Below, piece after piece: positions 11,023 to 20,635 of a DNA stretch of 63,562 bases. Position 1 is the stretch's first letter, and each line of letters starts with the position of its first letter. The notes below the pieces were generated by a model. It was given only the letters and a program-made list of their open reading frames with translations, was not told the origin of the DNA and ran no database searches. Source of the DNA: DATLGD01 sp035540755 (lineage in GTDB: Bacteria; Actinomycetota; Actinomycetes; Mycobacteriales; SCTD01); the NCBI GenBank assembly GCA_035540755.1, contig DATLGD010000184.1:1-63562 (forward strand), in the 5' to 3' direction. The translations under genes and the position numbers were made by a program.

Positions 11023-11516
11023 CGGCCCGTCGCGTCACGCTCGGCCTCCTGCTCGTGCTGACGGCCGTGGTCCTGCAGGGCGCAGTCGTCGCCCGCCTGC
11101 CTGTGCCCGGCTCGCCGCCCGACCTCGTCCTCGCGCTCGTCGTCGCCGTCGCCCTGGTCGAGGGGCCCCGCTCGGGGATGCTCACCGGCTTCGCCGCGGG
11201 GCTGCTCGTGGACCTGTCCGCCGACCACGAGCTCGGCCGCCTCGCGCTGGTGCTCGTGCTGGTCGGCTTCCTCACCGGGCTGCTGCAGGACGACCTCGAC
11301 GGTCCGCTGCTGGTGCCGCTGCTGGCCGGTGCGGGGGCGGCCGCCGTCGCCGTGCTGGTGTTCGCCGGGCAGGGCGTCCTGCTGGGCGATCCGCGGGTGA
11401 CCGGCAGCATGTTGTGGCGCTCTCTGGCGTCGCTGGTCCCGTACTCTGCCCTCCTGACGCCGGTCGTCGTCCCCCCTGTCGCAGCGCTGCTCCGGCGGGT
11501 CGACCGGAGGCCCTGA
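11019..11516 (+). CDS. mreD: Rod shape-determining protein MreD
   Basis: Small polytopic membrane protein of the elongasome, 165 aa, with about five hydrophobic helices (for example LVLALVVAVALVEGP and LVLVLVGFLTGLL). The sequence itself is poorly conserved in this family, so the call rests on size, hydrophobicity and position between mreC and mrdA. The GTG start overlaps the mreC stop. Confidence 0.88.
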   Translation: MTARRVTLGLLLVLTAVVLQGAVVARLPVPGSPPDLVLALVVAVALVEGPRSGMLTGFAAGLLVDLSADHELGRLALVLVLVGFLTGLLQDDLDGPLLVPLLAGAGAAAVAVLVFAGQGVLLGDPRVTGSMLWRSLASLVPYSALLTPVVVPPVAALLRRVDRRP

Positions 11517-11544
11517 CACGCCCGCACTCCTGCAGGGGACCCCC

Positions 11545-13602
11545 GTGCCCGACCGCTCGGCCCGGCGACTGCTGGTGCTGCGCGTGCTCGTCCTGTCCAT
11601 GCTGGTGACGCTGCTCGGCCGGCTGGCGTACCTGCAGGTCTGGACCGGCGAGGAGTACGTGCAGGCGGCCTCCTCGAACCGGGTGCGCGACGTCGTCACG
11701 CCGGCCGCGCGCGGGGACGTCGTCGACGTCACGGGAGTGCCGCTGGTGCGCAACCGGACGGCGCTCGTCGTGTCGGTGAACCGGGCGCTGCTGCGCCGGG
11801 AGCCCGACCGGGGAGCCGCCGTGCTCGACCGCCTGTCCGGTCTGCTCGACCGGCCGGCCGAGGAGCTCGCCCAGGTCATCACCCCGTGCGGCGGCGGTGT
11901 CGAGCCGCCCTGCTGGCGGGGTTCGCCGTACCAGCCGGTGCCGGTCGCCGAGTTCGCCGCGTCCGACGCGGCCGGCGTGCGGCGGGTGCTGGCCGTCGAG
12001 GAGCGCCGCGAGGACTACCCCGGTGTGTCGGTGGACTTCCGGGCCGTGCGCGAGCACGCCGCGGCCGATCCGACGTCGGCGGCGCACGTGCTCGGCTACC
12101 TCGGCCCGGTCAGCGCCGAGGAGCTCGAGGCCGGCACGCACGACGGCGCCCGGCGCGACAGCCTCGTCGGGCGCACCGGCGTCGAGGCGAGCTACGACGC
12201 CGCGCTGCGCGGCCGCGACGGCGTCGAGCAGCTCGAGGTCGACCACGTGGGCGCGGTGACGGGGCGGCGCGAGGTGACGCCGCCGCAGCCCGGGCAGACG
12301 CTGGTGCTGTCCCTGCACGCCGGGGTGCAGGCCGCCGCCGAGGGGGCGCTGCAGCGCGGCGTCGAGCGGGCCCGCGCGATCCCCGCCCGGGGCGGCGGGG
12401 GCGAGCTGCTGCGCGCCGACTCCGGCGCCGTCGTCGTCATGGAGGCGCGGACCGGCCGGCTGGTCGCGCTGGCCAGCTACCCGTCCTACGACCCGGGGCT
12501 GTTCGTCGGTGGGGCGTCGCCGGCCCAGTACGCGGCGCTGGTCGACGAGGCGCGCGGGGCGCCGCTGGTCTCGCGGCCGGTGCAGAGCGCCTTCGCGCCG
12601 GCGTCGACGTTCAAGGTGGTGTCGACGCTCGCGGCCGTGCAGAGCGGCGACTACCCGCTGACCGGGCAGTACCCGTGCCCCGGCACCTACGCGCCGCTCG
12701 GCGGCAAGCGCAACTTCGAGAGCGCCGACCTCGGCACGATCGACCTGCGCACCGCGCTCGTGCAGTCCTGCGACACCGTGTTCTACAAGTTCGCCTACGA
12801 GCAGTGGCTCGCCGACGGCGGGCTCAACCCGGTCGAGCAGCCGCGCGACCCCGTGCTGCGCATGGCACAGGGCTTCGGCCTCGGCACGCCGACGGGCGTC
12901 GACCTCCCCAGCGAGCGCCGCGGCACCGTGCCCGACCGGGAGCACCTGCGCGCGCGCTGGGAGGACCAGCGGGAGAACTCCTGCGCCGGCGCGGCGAACC
13001 CGGCGCACGACGAGGCCCGCCGGCGCGCGAACCAGGAGTTCTGCGACGACGGCTGGCGGCTGCGCGCCGGCGACGCCGCCAACGTCGCGATCGGCCAGGG
13101 CGACCTGCTCGTCACGCCGCTGCAGCTGGCCACCGTCTACGCGGCGATCGCCAACGGCGGCACGCTGCTCTCGCCTCGGATCGGCCGGGCCCTGCTGTCG
13201 CCAGACGGCTCGTGGGCCACCGACGTCGAGCCGGAGGTCCGCGGCACCGTGCCGGTCGACCCCGAGGTGCTCGCCTACGTGCGTGACGCGCTCGCCGCGG
13301 TGACCACCGAGGGCACCGCCGCCGGGGCCTTCGCCGGACTGCCGCTGCACGTCGCCGGCAAGACCGGCACCGCTGAGGTGGCGGGCAAGCAGGACACCTC
13401 GTGGTTCGCCTCCTACGCCCCGGCAGACGACCCGCAGCTGGTGGTGGTCGGCATGGTGACGCAGGGCGGCACCGGCGGCAGCGTGGCGGCGCCGATGGTG
13501 CGCGAGGTGTACGAGGCGGTCTGGGGCCTGTCCGACGAGCCCGCGCTCCTGCCCGAGGGCCGGCTGCCCGCCGACCTGCCCGGGCTGGGCAGCCGGCGGT
13601 GA
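11545..13602 (+). CDS. mrdA: Penicillin-binding protein 2 (elongation transpeptidase)
   Basis: Monofunctional class B transpeptidase that cross-links peptidoglycan during lateral wall growth with its polymerase partner RodA. It has an N-terminal membrane anchor (about residues 9-30), a dimerisation/pedestal region, and transpeptidase motifs STFK with nucleophile Ser354, Ser408-Cys-Asp (the SxD form usual in PBP2) and KTG (606-608). At 685 aa it is normal. The GTG at 11545 is preceded by CAGGGGAC. The stop overlaps the rodA GTG. Confidence 0.95.
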   Translation: MPDRSARRLLVLRVLVLSMLVTLLGRLAYLQVWTGEEYVQAASSNRVRDVVTPAARGDVVDVTGVPLVRNRTALVVSVNRALLRREPDRGAAVLDRLSGLLDRPAEELAQVITPCGGGVEPPCWRGSPYQPVPVAEFAASDAAGVRRVLAVEERREDYPGVSVDFRAVREHAAADPTSAAHVLGYLGPVSAEELEAGTHDGARRDSLVGRTGVEASYDAALRGRDGVEQLEVDHVGAVTGRREVTPPQPGQTLVLSLHAGVQAAAEGALQRGVERARAIPARGGGGELLRADSGAVVVMEARTGRLVALASYPSYDPGLFVGGASPAQYAALVDEARGAPLVSRPVQSAFAPASTFKVVSTLAAVQSGDYPLTGQYPCPGTYAPLGGKRNFESADLGTIDLRTALVQSCDTVFYKFAYEQWLADGGLNPVEQPRDPVLRMAQGFGLGTPTGVDLPSERRGTVPDREHLRARWEDQRENSCAGAANPAHDEARRRANQEFCDDGWRLRAGDAANVAIGQGDLLVTPLQLATVYAAIANGGTLLSPRIGRALLSPDGSWATDVEPEVRGTVPVDPEVLAYVRDALAAVTTEGTAAGAFAGLPLHVAGKTGTAEVAGKQDTSWFASYAPADDPQLVVVGMVTQGGTGGSVAAPMVREVYEAVWGLSDEPALLPEGRLPADLPGLGSRR

Positions 13603-14804
13603 CCGAGCTGTCGACCCGCCGAACCCTGCCGCCGGACGTGCGGCGGCGCCTCGCCGCCGGCCGCACGCCGTCGGTCGGCCTGCCGTCCGGCCGCCTCGAC
13701 CTGGTCCTGCTGCTCGCGGTGGTCACGCTGATCGGCCTGGGAGCGCTGCTCGTCTGGTCGGCCACCGAGCAGCGGCTGCTCGCCGCGGGGGAGGCGCCGA
13801 CCGCCTTCCTCGTCCGGCACCTGGTCAACGCCGGGATCGGGGCGGTCCTCGGTGCCGTCGTCGCGCTGGTCGACCCGAGGTCGCTGCGCGCGTGGGCCCC
13901 GCTCGTCTACGCCGCCGCCTGCGCCGGGCTGGTGGCGGTGCTGACGCCGCTGGGAAGCACCATCAACGGCGCGCGCAGCTGGATCGTGCTGCCGGCCGGC
14001 TTCCAGGTGCAGCCGGCCGAGTTCGCCAAGGTCGCCGTCGTCGTCGCCATGGCCATGGTGCTGGTCGAGCGCCGGCCCGAGCGGCCGGGCGCCGATGCCG
14101 AGCCGGCGCCGGCCGACCTGCTGCTGGCGCTCGCCCTCGCCGGCGTGCCGGCGGGCCTGGTGCTGCTGCAGCCCGACCTCGGCACCGTCCTCGTCCTCGT
14201 CTTCCTGTCCGGGGCGGTCCTGGCGCTCGCCGGAGCGCCGGCCCGGTGGCTGGCCGGGCTGCTGCTCGCCGGCGTGGTCGTGGCCGGCGCCGCGGTGCAG
14301 CTCGGGGTGCTCGACGACTACCAGGTGGACCGCTTCGCCGCCTTCGCCAATCCCGAGCTCGACCCCCGCGGCGTCGGCTACAACACCGGTCAGGCGCGGA
14401 TCGCCATCGGCCAGGGGGAGCTCACCGGAACCGGGCTGTTCCAGGGCAGCCAGACGCGGGGGCGCTTCATCCCCGAGCAGCAGACCGACTTCGTCTTCAC
14501 GGTGGCGGGGGAGGAGCTGGGGCTGCTCGGCGGGTCGCTGGTGATCGGGCTGCTCGGCGTCGTGATGTGGCGTGGCCTGCGCATCGCGGCGCGCGCCGCC
14601 GACCCCTTCGGGCGCGTGGTAGCCGGCGGCGTCGTCGCCTGGTTCGCGTTCCAGTCGTTCGTCAACATCGGCATGACGCTGGGGATCATGCCGGTCACCG
14701 GGCTGCCGCTGCCGTTCGTGTCGTACGGCGGCTCGTCGATGTTCGCCTGCCTGGTGGCGGTCGGGCTGCTGCAGAGCGTGCACCGGGGCACCTCGGCGCG
14801 CTGA
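13599..14804 (+). CDS. rodA: Peptidoglycan glycosyltransferase RodA (SEDS family)
   Basis: SEDS-family membrane polymerase that joins lipid II into glycan strands for side-wall synthesis, working with PBP2. The 401-aa protein has about ten membrane helices. The conserved SEDS block FIPEQQTDFVFTVAGEELG carries the essential Asp297, and GLPLPFVSYGGSS near the C-terminus is a family hallmark. The GTG at 13599 overlaps the mrdA stop. It ends the elongasome operon; a convergent ABC gene ends 5 bases beyond. Confidence 0.95.
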   Translation: MTELSTRRTLPPDVRRRLAAGRTPSVGLPSGRLDLVLLLAVVTLIGLGALLVWSATEQRLLAAGEAPTAFLVRHLVNAGIGAVLGAVVALVDPRSLRAWAPLVYAAACAGLVAVLTPLGSTINGARSWIVLPAGFQVQPAEFAKVAVVVAMAMVLVERRPERPGADAEPAPADLLLALALAGVPAGLVLLQPDLGTVLVLVFLSGAVLALAGAPARWLAGLLLAGVVVAGAAVQLGVLDDYQVDRFAAFANPELDPRGVGYNTGQARIAIGQGELTGTGLFQGSQTRGRFIPEQQTDFVFTVAGEELGLLGGSLVIGLLGVVMWRGLRIAARAADPFGRVVAGGVVAWFAFQSFVNIGMTLGIMPVTGLPLPFVSYGGSSMFACLVAVGLLQSVHRGTSAR

Positions 14805-14809
14805 CCGAC

Positions 14810-15535
14810 TCAGGTCGGCTGGCGCAGCTCCGTGACGGCGTCCTGCAGCGGACCGTCGACGATCTTGCGCCCGCCCCTCAGGAGCACGCCGCGGTCGCAG
14901 ATCTTGGCGACCGTGTTGAGGCTGTGGCTCACCACCACCAGCGTGCGTCCCTCGTCGGCCATGCCGCGGATGCGGGCCAGGCACTTCTGCTGGAACGGCT
15001 CGTCGCCGACGGCGAGGATCTCGTCGACGAGGAACACGTCGGGGTCGGTGTGCACCGCGACGGAGAACGCCAGCCGCAGGAACATGCCGGAGCTGTAGTG
15101 CTTGACCTCGGTGTCGAGGAACTGCTCGATCTCGGAGAAGTCGACGATCGCGTCGAAGCTCTTGCGCACCTGCGCCTCGGACATGCCGAGGATGGCCCCG
15201 TTGAGGAAGACGTTCTCACGGCCGGTGAGGTCGGGGTGGAGGCCGGCGCCGACCTCGATGAGCCCCGCCACCCGGCCCTTGACCCGCACCGATCCGCTGT
15301 CGGGGCGGATGACCCCGGAGATGAGCTTCAGCAGCGTGCTCTTGCCCGAGCCGTTCAGCCCGAGCAGGCCGACCGACTCGCCGTCCTCGATGTGCAGGGA
15401 GACGTCGTCGAGCGCGAGGAAGGTGTCGCTCAGCTGCCGTCCCTTGGCGGCGTAGACCGCCATCTCCTTGAGAGACCGCACCGGGCGCAGCACGAAGCGC
15501 TTGGAGACGCCGTCGACCTCGATCGCGTTCGCCAC
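14810..15535 (-). CDS. wzt: ABC transporter ATPase for galactan/polysaccharide export (Wzt-like)
   Basis: Nucleotide-binding subunit of an exporter of lipid-linked polysaccharide. Walker A GLNGSGKST is at 59-67, the signature is YSSGMFLRLAF and Walker B is VFLVDEILAVGD. The N-terminal block RPVRSLKEM is typical of TagH/Wzt/RfbE ATPases. It lacks the C-terminal carbohydrate-binding domain of some Wzt proteins (241 aa). The closest analogy is the mycobacterial pair Rv3781/Rv3783 that exports the galactan, because glfT2 lies in the same operon. The GTG start is 2 bases from the permease stop. Confidence 0.88.
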   Translation of the reverse strand: MANAIEVDGVSKRFVLRPVRSLKEMAVYAAKGRQLSDTFLALDDVSLHIEDGESVGLLGLNGSGKSTLLKLISGVIRPDSGSVRVKGRVAGLIEVGAGLHPDLTGRENVFLNGAILGMSEAQVRKSFDAIVDFSEIEQFLDTEVKHYSSGMFLRLAFSVAVHTDPDVFLVDEILAVGDEPFQQKCLARIRGMADEGRTLVVVSHSLNTVAKICDRGVLLRGGRKIVDGPLQDAVTELRQPT

Positions 15536-15536
15536 G

Positions 15537-16406
15537 TCAGAGCTCCTGCGCGAAGCGGCCCTCGAGCCGCCGGAAGACCAGCTGGCCGAGGCCCAGCAGC
15601 ACGATCGACCCGACGAGGGCGATGAGACCGCGGGTGAACAGCTCCGGGATCAGCTCCTCGGGGTGGTTCTGCGCCCCCGGGAACCAGAAGGCGCGTTGGA
15701 ACAGCTGCACCGCGACGGTGAGCGGGTTGGCCAGGTACAGCTCCTCGAGCCAGCGCGGGCCGAGCGCGTCGCGCACGAACGACCACGGGTAGAGCACCGG
15801 CGACATCCACACGACGACGAGCAGCAGCAGGTCCACGAGGTTCTCGAAGTCGCGGAAGTACACGTTGAGCGCCGCGAGCATCAGGCCGAGGCCGCTGACC
15901 AGCACCGCCACGATGGAGAACCCGAGCAGGGCGGAGAAGACGGCGCCGGTGGACGGCTCCCAGCCGAAGAACAGCGCCCCCACGAACAGCACGAGCAGCT
16001 GCGGCGCGAGGTGGATGGCGGCCACCCAGGTCGAGGCCACCGGGAACATCTCGCGGGGCAGGTAGATCTTCTTGACCAGCGCCGAGTTGCGGACGATCGA
16101 GCGCGAGGCGTTGCCGAAGGCCTCGCCGAAGAAGCTCATCAGCACCAGGCCCGAGAACAGGTAGATGGCGAAGCCGTCGAGCCGGTCGTTCAGGCGCAGG
16201 AAGACGCCGAGCGCGAAGTAGTAGACGGTGAACTGCACCGCCGGCTTCACGTAGCTCCAGAACAGCCCGAGCACCGATCCGCGGTAGCGGACGCGGAGCT
16301 CCTTGCGCACGATGAGCCGGAGCAGGAACCGGTTGCGGAAGACGTCCAGCAGCCCGGCGCCCCTGCCGGGCTCGACCAGAGCCGCGGCGGGTGCCGCGAC
16401 CGTCAC
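15537..16406 (-). CDS. wzm: ABC-2 type polysaccharide export permease (Wzm-like)
   Basis: Membrane channel subunit partnering the adjacent ATPase, 289 aa, with six predicted membrane helices and the family opening IVRKELRVRYRGSVLGLFWS that leads into the first helix. The motif NPLTVAVQLFQRAFW near the end is common in TagG/RfbD/Wzm permeases. The GTG start overlaps the TAG stop of glfT2 (TAGTG), which couples translation and supports a joint role in making and exporting a galactan-like polymer. Confidence 0.88.
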   Translation of the reverse strand: MTVAAPAAALVEPGRGAGLLDVFRNRFLLRLIVRKELRVRYRGSVLGLFWSYVKPAVQFTVYYFALGVFLRLNDRLDGFAIYLFSGLVLMSFFGEAFGNASRSIVRNSALVKKIYLPREMFPVASTWVAAIHLAPQLLVLFVGALFFGWEPSTGAVFSALLGFSIVAVLVSGLGLMLAALNVYFRDFENLVDLLLLVVVWMSPVLYPWSFVRDALGPRWLEELYLANPLTVAVQLFQRAFWFPGAQNHPEELIPELFTRGLIALVGSIVLLGLGQLVFRRLEGRFAQEL

Positions 16407-18499
16407 TACCGCTGCCCGGCGGACGGAGCCGGCTGGACGGTCGGCTCCTGACCGCCCTGCATAGCAGCCTGTTGCGCGGCGGCGTCCCGTGCGGCGTCGA
16501 GCTCGGCGAAGGTGGCGGCCCAGGCGTCGGCCGACACGAGCGAGTCGAAGGCATCCCGGTACTGCCGGCTCAGCTCGGGCCAGGAGGCCAGCAGCTTCTG
16601 GTGCAGGGCGTTGCTGCGCGCGGTCAGCTCGGCGAAGCGGGCCCGGTCGCGGCGGTACCAGGACGCCGACATGCCGTCGGCGGTCGAGACCACCGCGCTG
16701 TCGAGCTGGGACAGCCGCCACCACTTGGCGTCCATGGCGGAGACCCGCGCCTGGGGGTTGCGCTGGGCGTCCGGCCGCACCGGCAGCAGCTGGCGGACGA
16801 AGCCGGCGGCCGCCGTCTTGAGGGCACCGGGGATGTTCCTCGGCGGCTGCGGGTCCCGGTCGCGTCGCGGCGGCTTGCGGCGGTGCGGCGGAGGGAACGC
16901 CTCGACCTCGGTGCTGGTCTGGGCGTCCGGGTACTGCGCCCGCAGGGCCCGCACGTCCGCCAGCACGTTCGCCAGGTTGCGGTGCAGGTGCTCCGGGCCC
17001 GAGAGGATGTCCTCGATCGCCTTGATGCGCAGGTGGGCAGGCGAGTACTGCATGGCCACGAGGTGCTTGGTGGTGTGCACGACGCTCTCGCGCACCACCT
17101 TGCCGCCGCGGCTGAACGGCGAGTGCAGCAGCGCGGCGACGAGCTTGTTGCGCAGGTGGAAGTAGGCCTGCCAGTCGAGGGTGTCGTCCTTCTCGGTCCA
17201 CGGCATGTGCCAGACCGCCATGCCGGGCAGCGACACGGTCGGGAAGCCGGCCTTGCCCGCGCGCAGGCCGAACTCGGCGTCGTCCCACTTGATGAAGACC
17301 GGCAGCGACAGCCCGATCGTCTTGACGACCTCGACCGGGATGAGGCACATCCACCAGGCGTTGTAGTCGACGTCGATGCGCCGGTGCATCCACGGGGTCG
17401 CGCGCAGGCCCTGCGATGCGAAGTCGTGGTTCTCCTGGACGCCGCCGGCCGGTCCCCAGTGGAAGCGCCAGGGCCGCACGACCTCGCCGAAGCTGTGCAG
17501 GTGCGTCGGGGCGACGAGGTTGAACATGTGGCCGCCGACGATGGTCGGCTTGCGGCAGAGGTCGGCGAAGGTGACCGCGCGCATGACGCACTCTGGCTCG
17601 ACGGCGACGTCGTCGTCGATGAGCAGCACGTATCGGCTGCGGCCGGCCTGGACCGTCTCGTACATGCCGCGGGCGAAGCCTCCGGAGCCGCCCACGTTGG
17701 CTTGGTCGATGACGCGCAGGGTGCCCTTCAGCCGGCCGGTGACCTCGTCGGCGTCGGGCTGGTCGAGGACCTTCTTGGTGCCCTGGTCGATGACGAGCAC
17801 CTCGTCGACGACCTCCAGCACCTCCGGTGCAGCCGTGAGCTGGCGCAGCATGTCGAGCAGGTAGGTGGGCCGGTTGAAGGTGGTGACGGCCAGGCTGACG
17901 GTGCCGGGCTGCCCGTCGAGCCGCGTCACGCCGTCGACGGGCACCTCGGCGCGCCACTCGGCGCTGAGCAGCTGCACCTCCTCGCGCGCGGCGACGATGT
18001 CGAACCAGTACCAGCCGCCGTCGGCGAAGCGGTTGAGCGGCAGCGCGAAGGTGAGCTCGCTCTCGCCGTTGCCCTCGGAGGTCTTCGAGGTGACCCGCTC
18101 GCTGTTGCCGGCGGCGGTCGAGCGGTACACCGCGACGGTGCTCGGGCCCTGGACGACCACCTGGAGCTCGACCGCCTCGACGATCGTCCACCGCCGCCAG
18201 TAGCTGGCGGGGAAGGCGTTGAAGTAGGTGGCGAACGACGCGCGGGTGCCCGGCTCGATGCGCAGCCGCCGCCGGTCGACGATGTTCTCGGGGTGCTGCT
18301 CGACCGGGCGCTCGACGACGGTGCTCGCGGCGCCGCCGGACTGCGTCTGGCTCGGGCCGGCGCCGAGCTCGACGTACAGCGGCAGGACGTCGGCGTCGCG
18401 GTCCAGCGGGAGCACGACGCGCTGCAGCGTCGTGCGGGCGGGCGGCGTCGTCGTCGACGTCTGTGTCTCCGCGGTCGGGGTGTCCGTGGCGGCGCTCAA
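16406..18499 (-). CDS. glfT2: Galactofuranosyltransferase GlfT2-like glycosyltransferase
   Basis: Predicted bifunctional UDP-galactofuranosyl transferase that extends a galactan chain on a lipid carrier at the inner membrane face. The 697-aa protein has an N-terminal beta-sandwich, a GT-A domain with metal-binding DDD (295-297), catalytic-base motif WDDAEFGLRA (Asp406, Asp407) and His431 in VWHMPW. The spacing matches mycobacterial GlfT2 (DDD 256-258, Asp371/372, His396) with a constant offset of 35-39. A helical C-terminal domain follows. The start is TTG, supported by GGAGG 8 bases upstream. It heads an operon with wzm and wzt. Confidence 0.88.
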   Translation of the reverse strand: MSAATDTPTAETQTSTTTPPARTTLQRVVLPLDRDADVLPLYVELGAGPSQTQSGGAASTVVERPVEQHPENIVDRRRLRIEPGTRASFATYFNAFPASYWRRWTIVEAVELQVVVQGPSTVAVYRSTAAGNSERVTSKTSEGNGESELTFALPLNRFADGGWYWFDIVAAREEVQLLSAEWRAEVPVDGVTRLDGQPGTVSLAVTTFNRPTYLLDMLRQLTAAPEVLEVVDEVLVIDQGTKKVLDQPDADEVTGRLKGTLRVIDQANVGGSGGFARGMYETVQAGRSRYVLLIDDDVAVEPECVMRAVTFADLCRKPTIVGGHMFNLVAPTHLHSFGEVVRPWRFHWGPAGGVQENHDFASQGLRATPWMHRRIDVDYNAWWMCLIPVEVVKTIGLSLPVFIKWDDAEFGLRAGKAGFPTVSLPGMAVWHMPWTEKDDTLDWQAYFHLRNKLVAALLHSPFSRGGKVVRESVVHTTKHLVAMQYSPAHLRIKAIEDILSGPEHLHRNLANVLADVRALRAQYPDAQTSTEVEAFPPPHRRKPPRRDRDPQPPRNIPGALKTAAAGFVRQLLPVRPDAQRNPQARVSAMDAKWWRLSQLDSAVVSTADGMSASWYRRDRARFAELTARSNALHQKLLASWPELSRQYRDAFDSLVSADAWAATFAELDAARDAAAQQAAMQGGQEPTVQPAPSAGQR

Positions 18500-18615
18500 C
18501 GTCGTGTCCTCCGTGGTGTCGGTGCTGGGGTGCCGGGCTGCGGGCAGGTCCCCGCGCGTCGCGGCGCTCCGGCTGGTGGGCGGACAGGGGTCGCCGCACC
18601 GGTCGGCCGGGAGCC

Positions 18616-18621
18616 AGCCTA
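18616..18621 (-). promoter_or_regulatory. -10 box for the glfT2 operon
   Basis: On the minus strand TAGGCT (complement of AGCCTA) lies about 117 bases before the glfT2 TTG start, in the divergent region shared with the radical SAM gene. No clear -35. Confidence 0.35.
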
Positions 18622-18675
18622 GTGCGTGGGAACGTCGCGCACCCGCGCGGCGCGCTCCGCAGCGGCTGCGGGACG

Positions 18676-18681
18676 TAGCCT
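18676..18681 (+). promoter_or_regulatory. -10 box of leaderless radical SAM gene
   Basis: TAGCCT ends 6 bases before the ATG at 18688, the pattern of leaderless actinobacterial genes. Confidence 0.55.
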
Positions 18682-18687
18682 GGGGAC

Positions 18688-20622
18688 ATGCCGGTCGAGA
18701 GCCTGTTCCCCCGCCTCGAGCCGCTGCTGCCCGCCGTGAGCAAGCCGATCCAGTACGTCGGCGGCGAGCTCAACTCCTCGGTGAAGGACTGGGACGCCCC
18801 GGCCGGCGAGCAGATGGTGCGCTGGTGCCTGATGTACCCGGACGCCTACGAGGTCGGGCTCCCGAACCAGGGCGTCATGATCCTCTACGAGGTGCTCAAC
18901 GAGCGGCCGGGCGTGCTCGCCGAGCGCACGTACAGCGTCTGGCCGGACATGGCGGCGAAGATGCGCGCGGCCGGCGTCCCGCAGTTCAGCATCGACGGGC
19001 ACCGCCCGGTCAGGGCGTTCGACGTCCTCGGGGTGAGCTTCTCGACCGAGCTCGGCTACACCAACCTGCTCGAGGCGCTCGACCTCGCCGGCATCCCGCT
19101 GCACGCCGCCGACCGCACCCTCGAGGACCCGATCGTGCTGGCCGGCGGGCACGCGGCGTTCAACCCCGAGCCGATCGCCGACTTCGTCGACGCCGCGGTG
19201 CTCGGCGACGGCGAGCAGGCCGTGCTCGAGATGACCGAGGTCGTCCGGGCGTGGAAGGCCGAGGGTCGCCCCGGTGGCCGCGACGAGGTGCTGCTGCGCC
19301 TGGCCCGCACCGGCGGGGTCTACGTGCCGCGCTTCTACGACGTCTCCTACCTGCCCGACGGCCGGATCGGCCGGGTGGCGCCGAACCGGCCGGACGTGCC
19401 GTTCCGGGTGCACAAGCGCACGGTCATGGACCTCGACGAGTGGCCCTACCCGAAGCAGCCGCTGGTGCCGCTCGCCGAGACCGTGCACGAGCGCATGAGC
19501 GTCGAGATCTTCCGCGGCTGCACGCGCGGGTGCCGGTTCTGCCAGGCCGGCATGATCACGCGCCCGGTGCGCGAGCGGTCGATCACCGGCATCGGCGAGA
19601 TGGTCGACGCCGGCCTGAAGGCCTCCGGGTACGAGGAGGTCGGGCTGCTGTCGCTGTCGAGCGCCGACCACTCCGAGATCGGCGAGGTCGCCAAGGGCCT
19701 GGCCGACCGCTACGAGGGCACCAACACCTCGCTGTCGCTGCCCTCGACCCGGGTCGACGCCTTCAACATCGACCTGGCGCAGGAGCTGTCCCGCAACGGC
19801 CGCCGGTCCGGGCTGACGTTCGCGCCCGAGGGCGGCAGCGAGCGCCTGCGCGCCGTCATCAACAAGATGGTGAGCAAGCAGGACCTGATCGACACCGTGA
19901 CCACGGCGTACGGCGCCGGCTGGCGGCAGGTGAAGCTCTACTTCATGTGCGGTCTGCCGACCGAGACCGACGAGGACGTGCTCGAGATCGCCGAGATGGC
20001 CCGCGAGGTCATCGTGGCCGGCCGCAAGGCCAGCGGCACCCGCGACATCCGCTGCACGGTGAGCATCGGCGGGTTCGTGCCCAAGCCGCACACGCCGTTC
20101 CAGTGGGCCGCGCAGCTGGACCCCGAGACGACCGACCGGCGGCTGAGGCTGCTGCGCGACGCGATCCGTGTCGACAAGAGCACCGCCAAGGCGATCGGCT
20201 ACCGCTACCACGACGGCAAGCCCGGCATCGTCGAGGGACTGCTGTCCCGCGGCGACCGCCGGGTCGGCCGGGTGATCGAGCGGGTGTGGCGCGACGGCGG
20301 CCGCTTCGACGGCTGGAGCGAGCACTTCTCCTACGAGCGGTGGACCACGGCCGCGGCTGAGCAGCTCGCGCCGTTCGGCGTCGACCTCGACTGGTACACC
20401 ACCCGGGAGCGCGACGAGCTCGAGGTGCTGCCCTGGGACCACCTCGACTCGGGCCTCGACAAGGAGTGGCTCTGGGCCGACTGGCAGGACGCCCTCGCCG
20501 AGCAGGAGCTCGACGACTGCCGCTGGACGCCGTGCTACGACTGCGGCGTCTGCCCGCAGATGGGCACCGAGATCCAGATCGGCCCGACCGGCAAGACGCT
20601 GCTGCCGCTGACCGTGGTCTGA
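18688..20622 (+). CDS. TIGR03960 family B12-binding radical SAM protein
   Basis: Radical SAM enzyme of unknown substrate, 644 aa. The [4Fe-4S] motif is Cys278-x3-Cys282-x2-Cys285 (RGCTRGCRFCQAG). An N-terminal region resembling a cobalamin-binding fold precedes it (GVSFSTELGYTNLLEALDLAG, then LAGGHAAFNPEP). A C-terminal cysteine cluster, CRWTPCYDCGVC, may hold a second metal. In many actinobacteria it is paired with the TIGR03936 protein that follows here and lies just upstream of rne and the L21/L27 genes, which suggests an RNA- or ribosome-related modification. That role is inference only. Confidence 0.9.
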   Translation: MPVESLFPRLEPLLPAVSKPIQYVGGELNSSVKDWDAPAGEQMVRWCLMYPDAYEVGLPNQGVMILYEVLNERPGVLAERTYSVWPDMAAKMRAAGVPQFSIDGHRPVRAFDVLGVSFSTELGYTNLLEALDLAGIPLHAADRTLEDPIVLAGGHAAFNPEPIADFVDAAVLGDGEQAVLEMTEVVRAWKAEGRPGGRDEVLLRLARTGGVYVPRFYDVSYLPDGRIGRVAPNRPDVPFRVHKRTVMDLDEWPYPKQPLVPLAETVHERMSVEIFRGCTRGCRFCQAGMITRPVRERSITGIGEMVDAGLKASGYEEVGLLSLSSADHSEIGEVAKGLADRYEGTNTSLSLPSTRVDAFNIDLAQELSRNGRRSGLTFAPEGGSERLRAVINKMVSKQDLIDTVTTAYGAGWRQVKLYFMCGLPTETDEDVLEIAEMAREVIVAGRKASGTRDIRCTVSIGGFVPKPHTPFQWAAQLDPETTDRRLRLLRDAIRVDKSTAKAIGYRYHDGKPGIVEGLLSRGDRRVGRVIERVWRDGGRFDGWSEHFSYERWTTAAAEQLAPFGVDLDWYTTRERDELEVLPWDHLDSGLDKEWLWADWQDALAEQELDDCRWTPCYDCGVCPQMGTEIQIGPTGKTLLPLTVV

Positions 20623-20635
20623 GGAGCGTCCGCTC

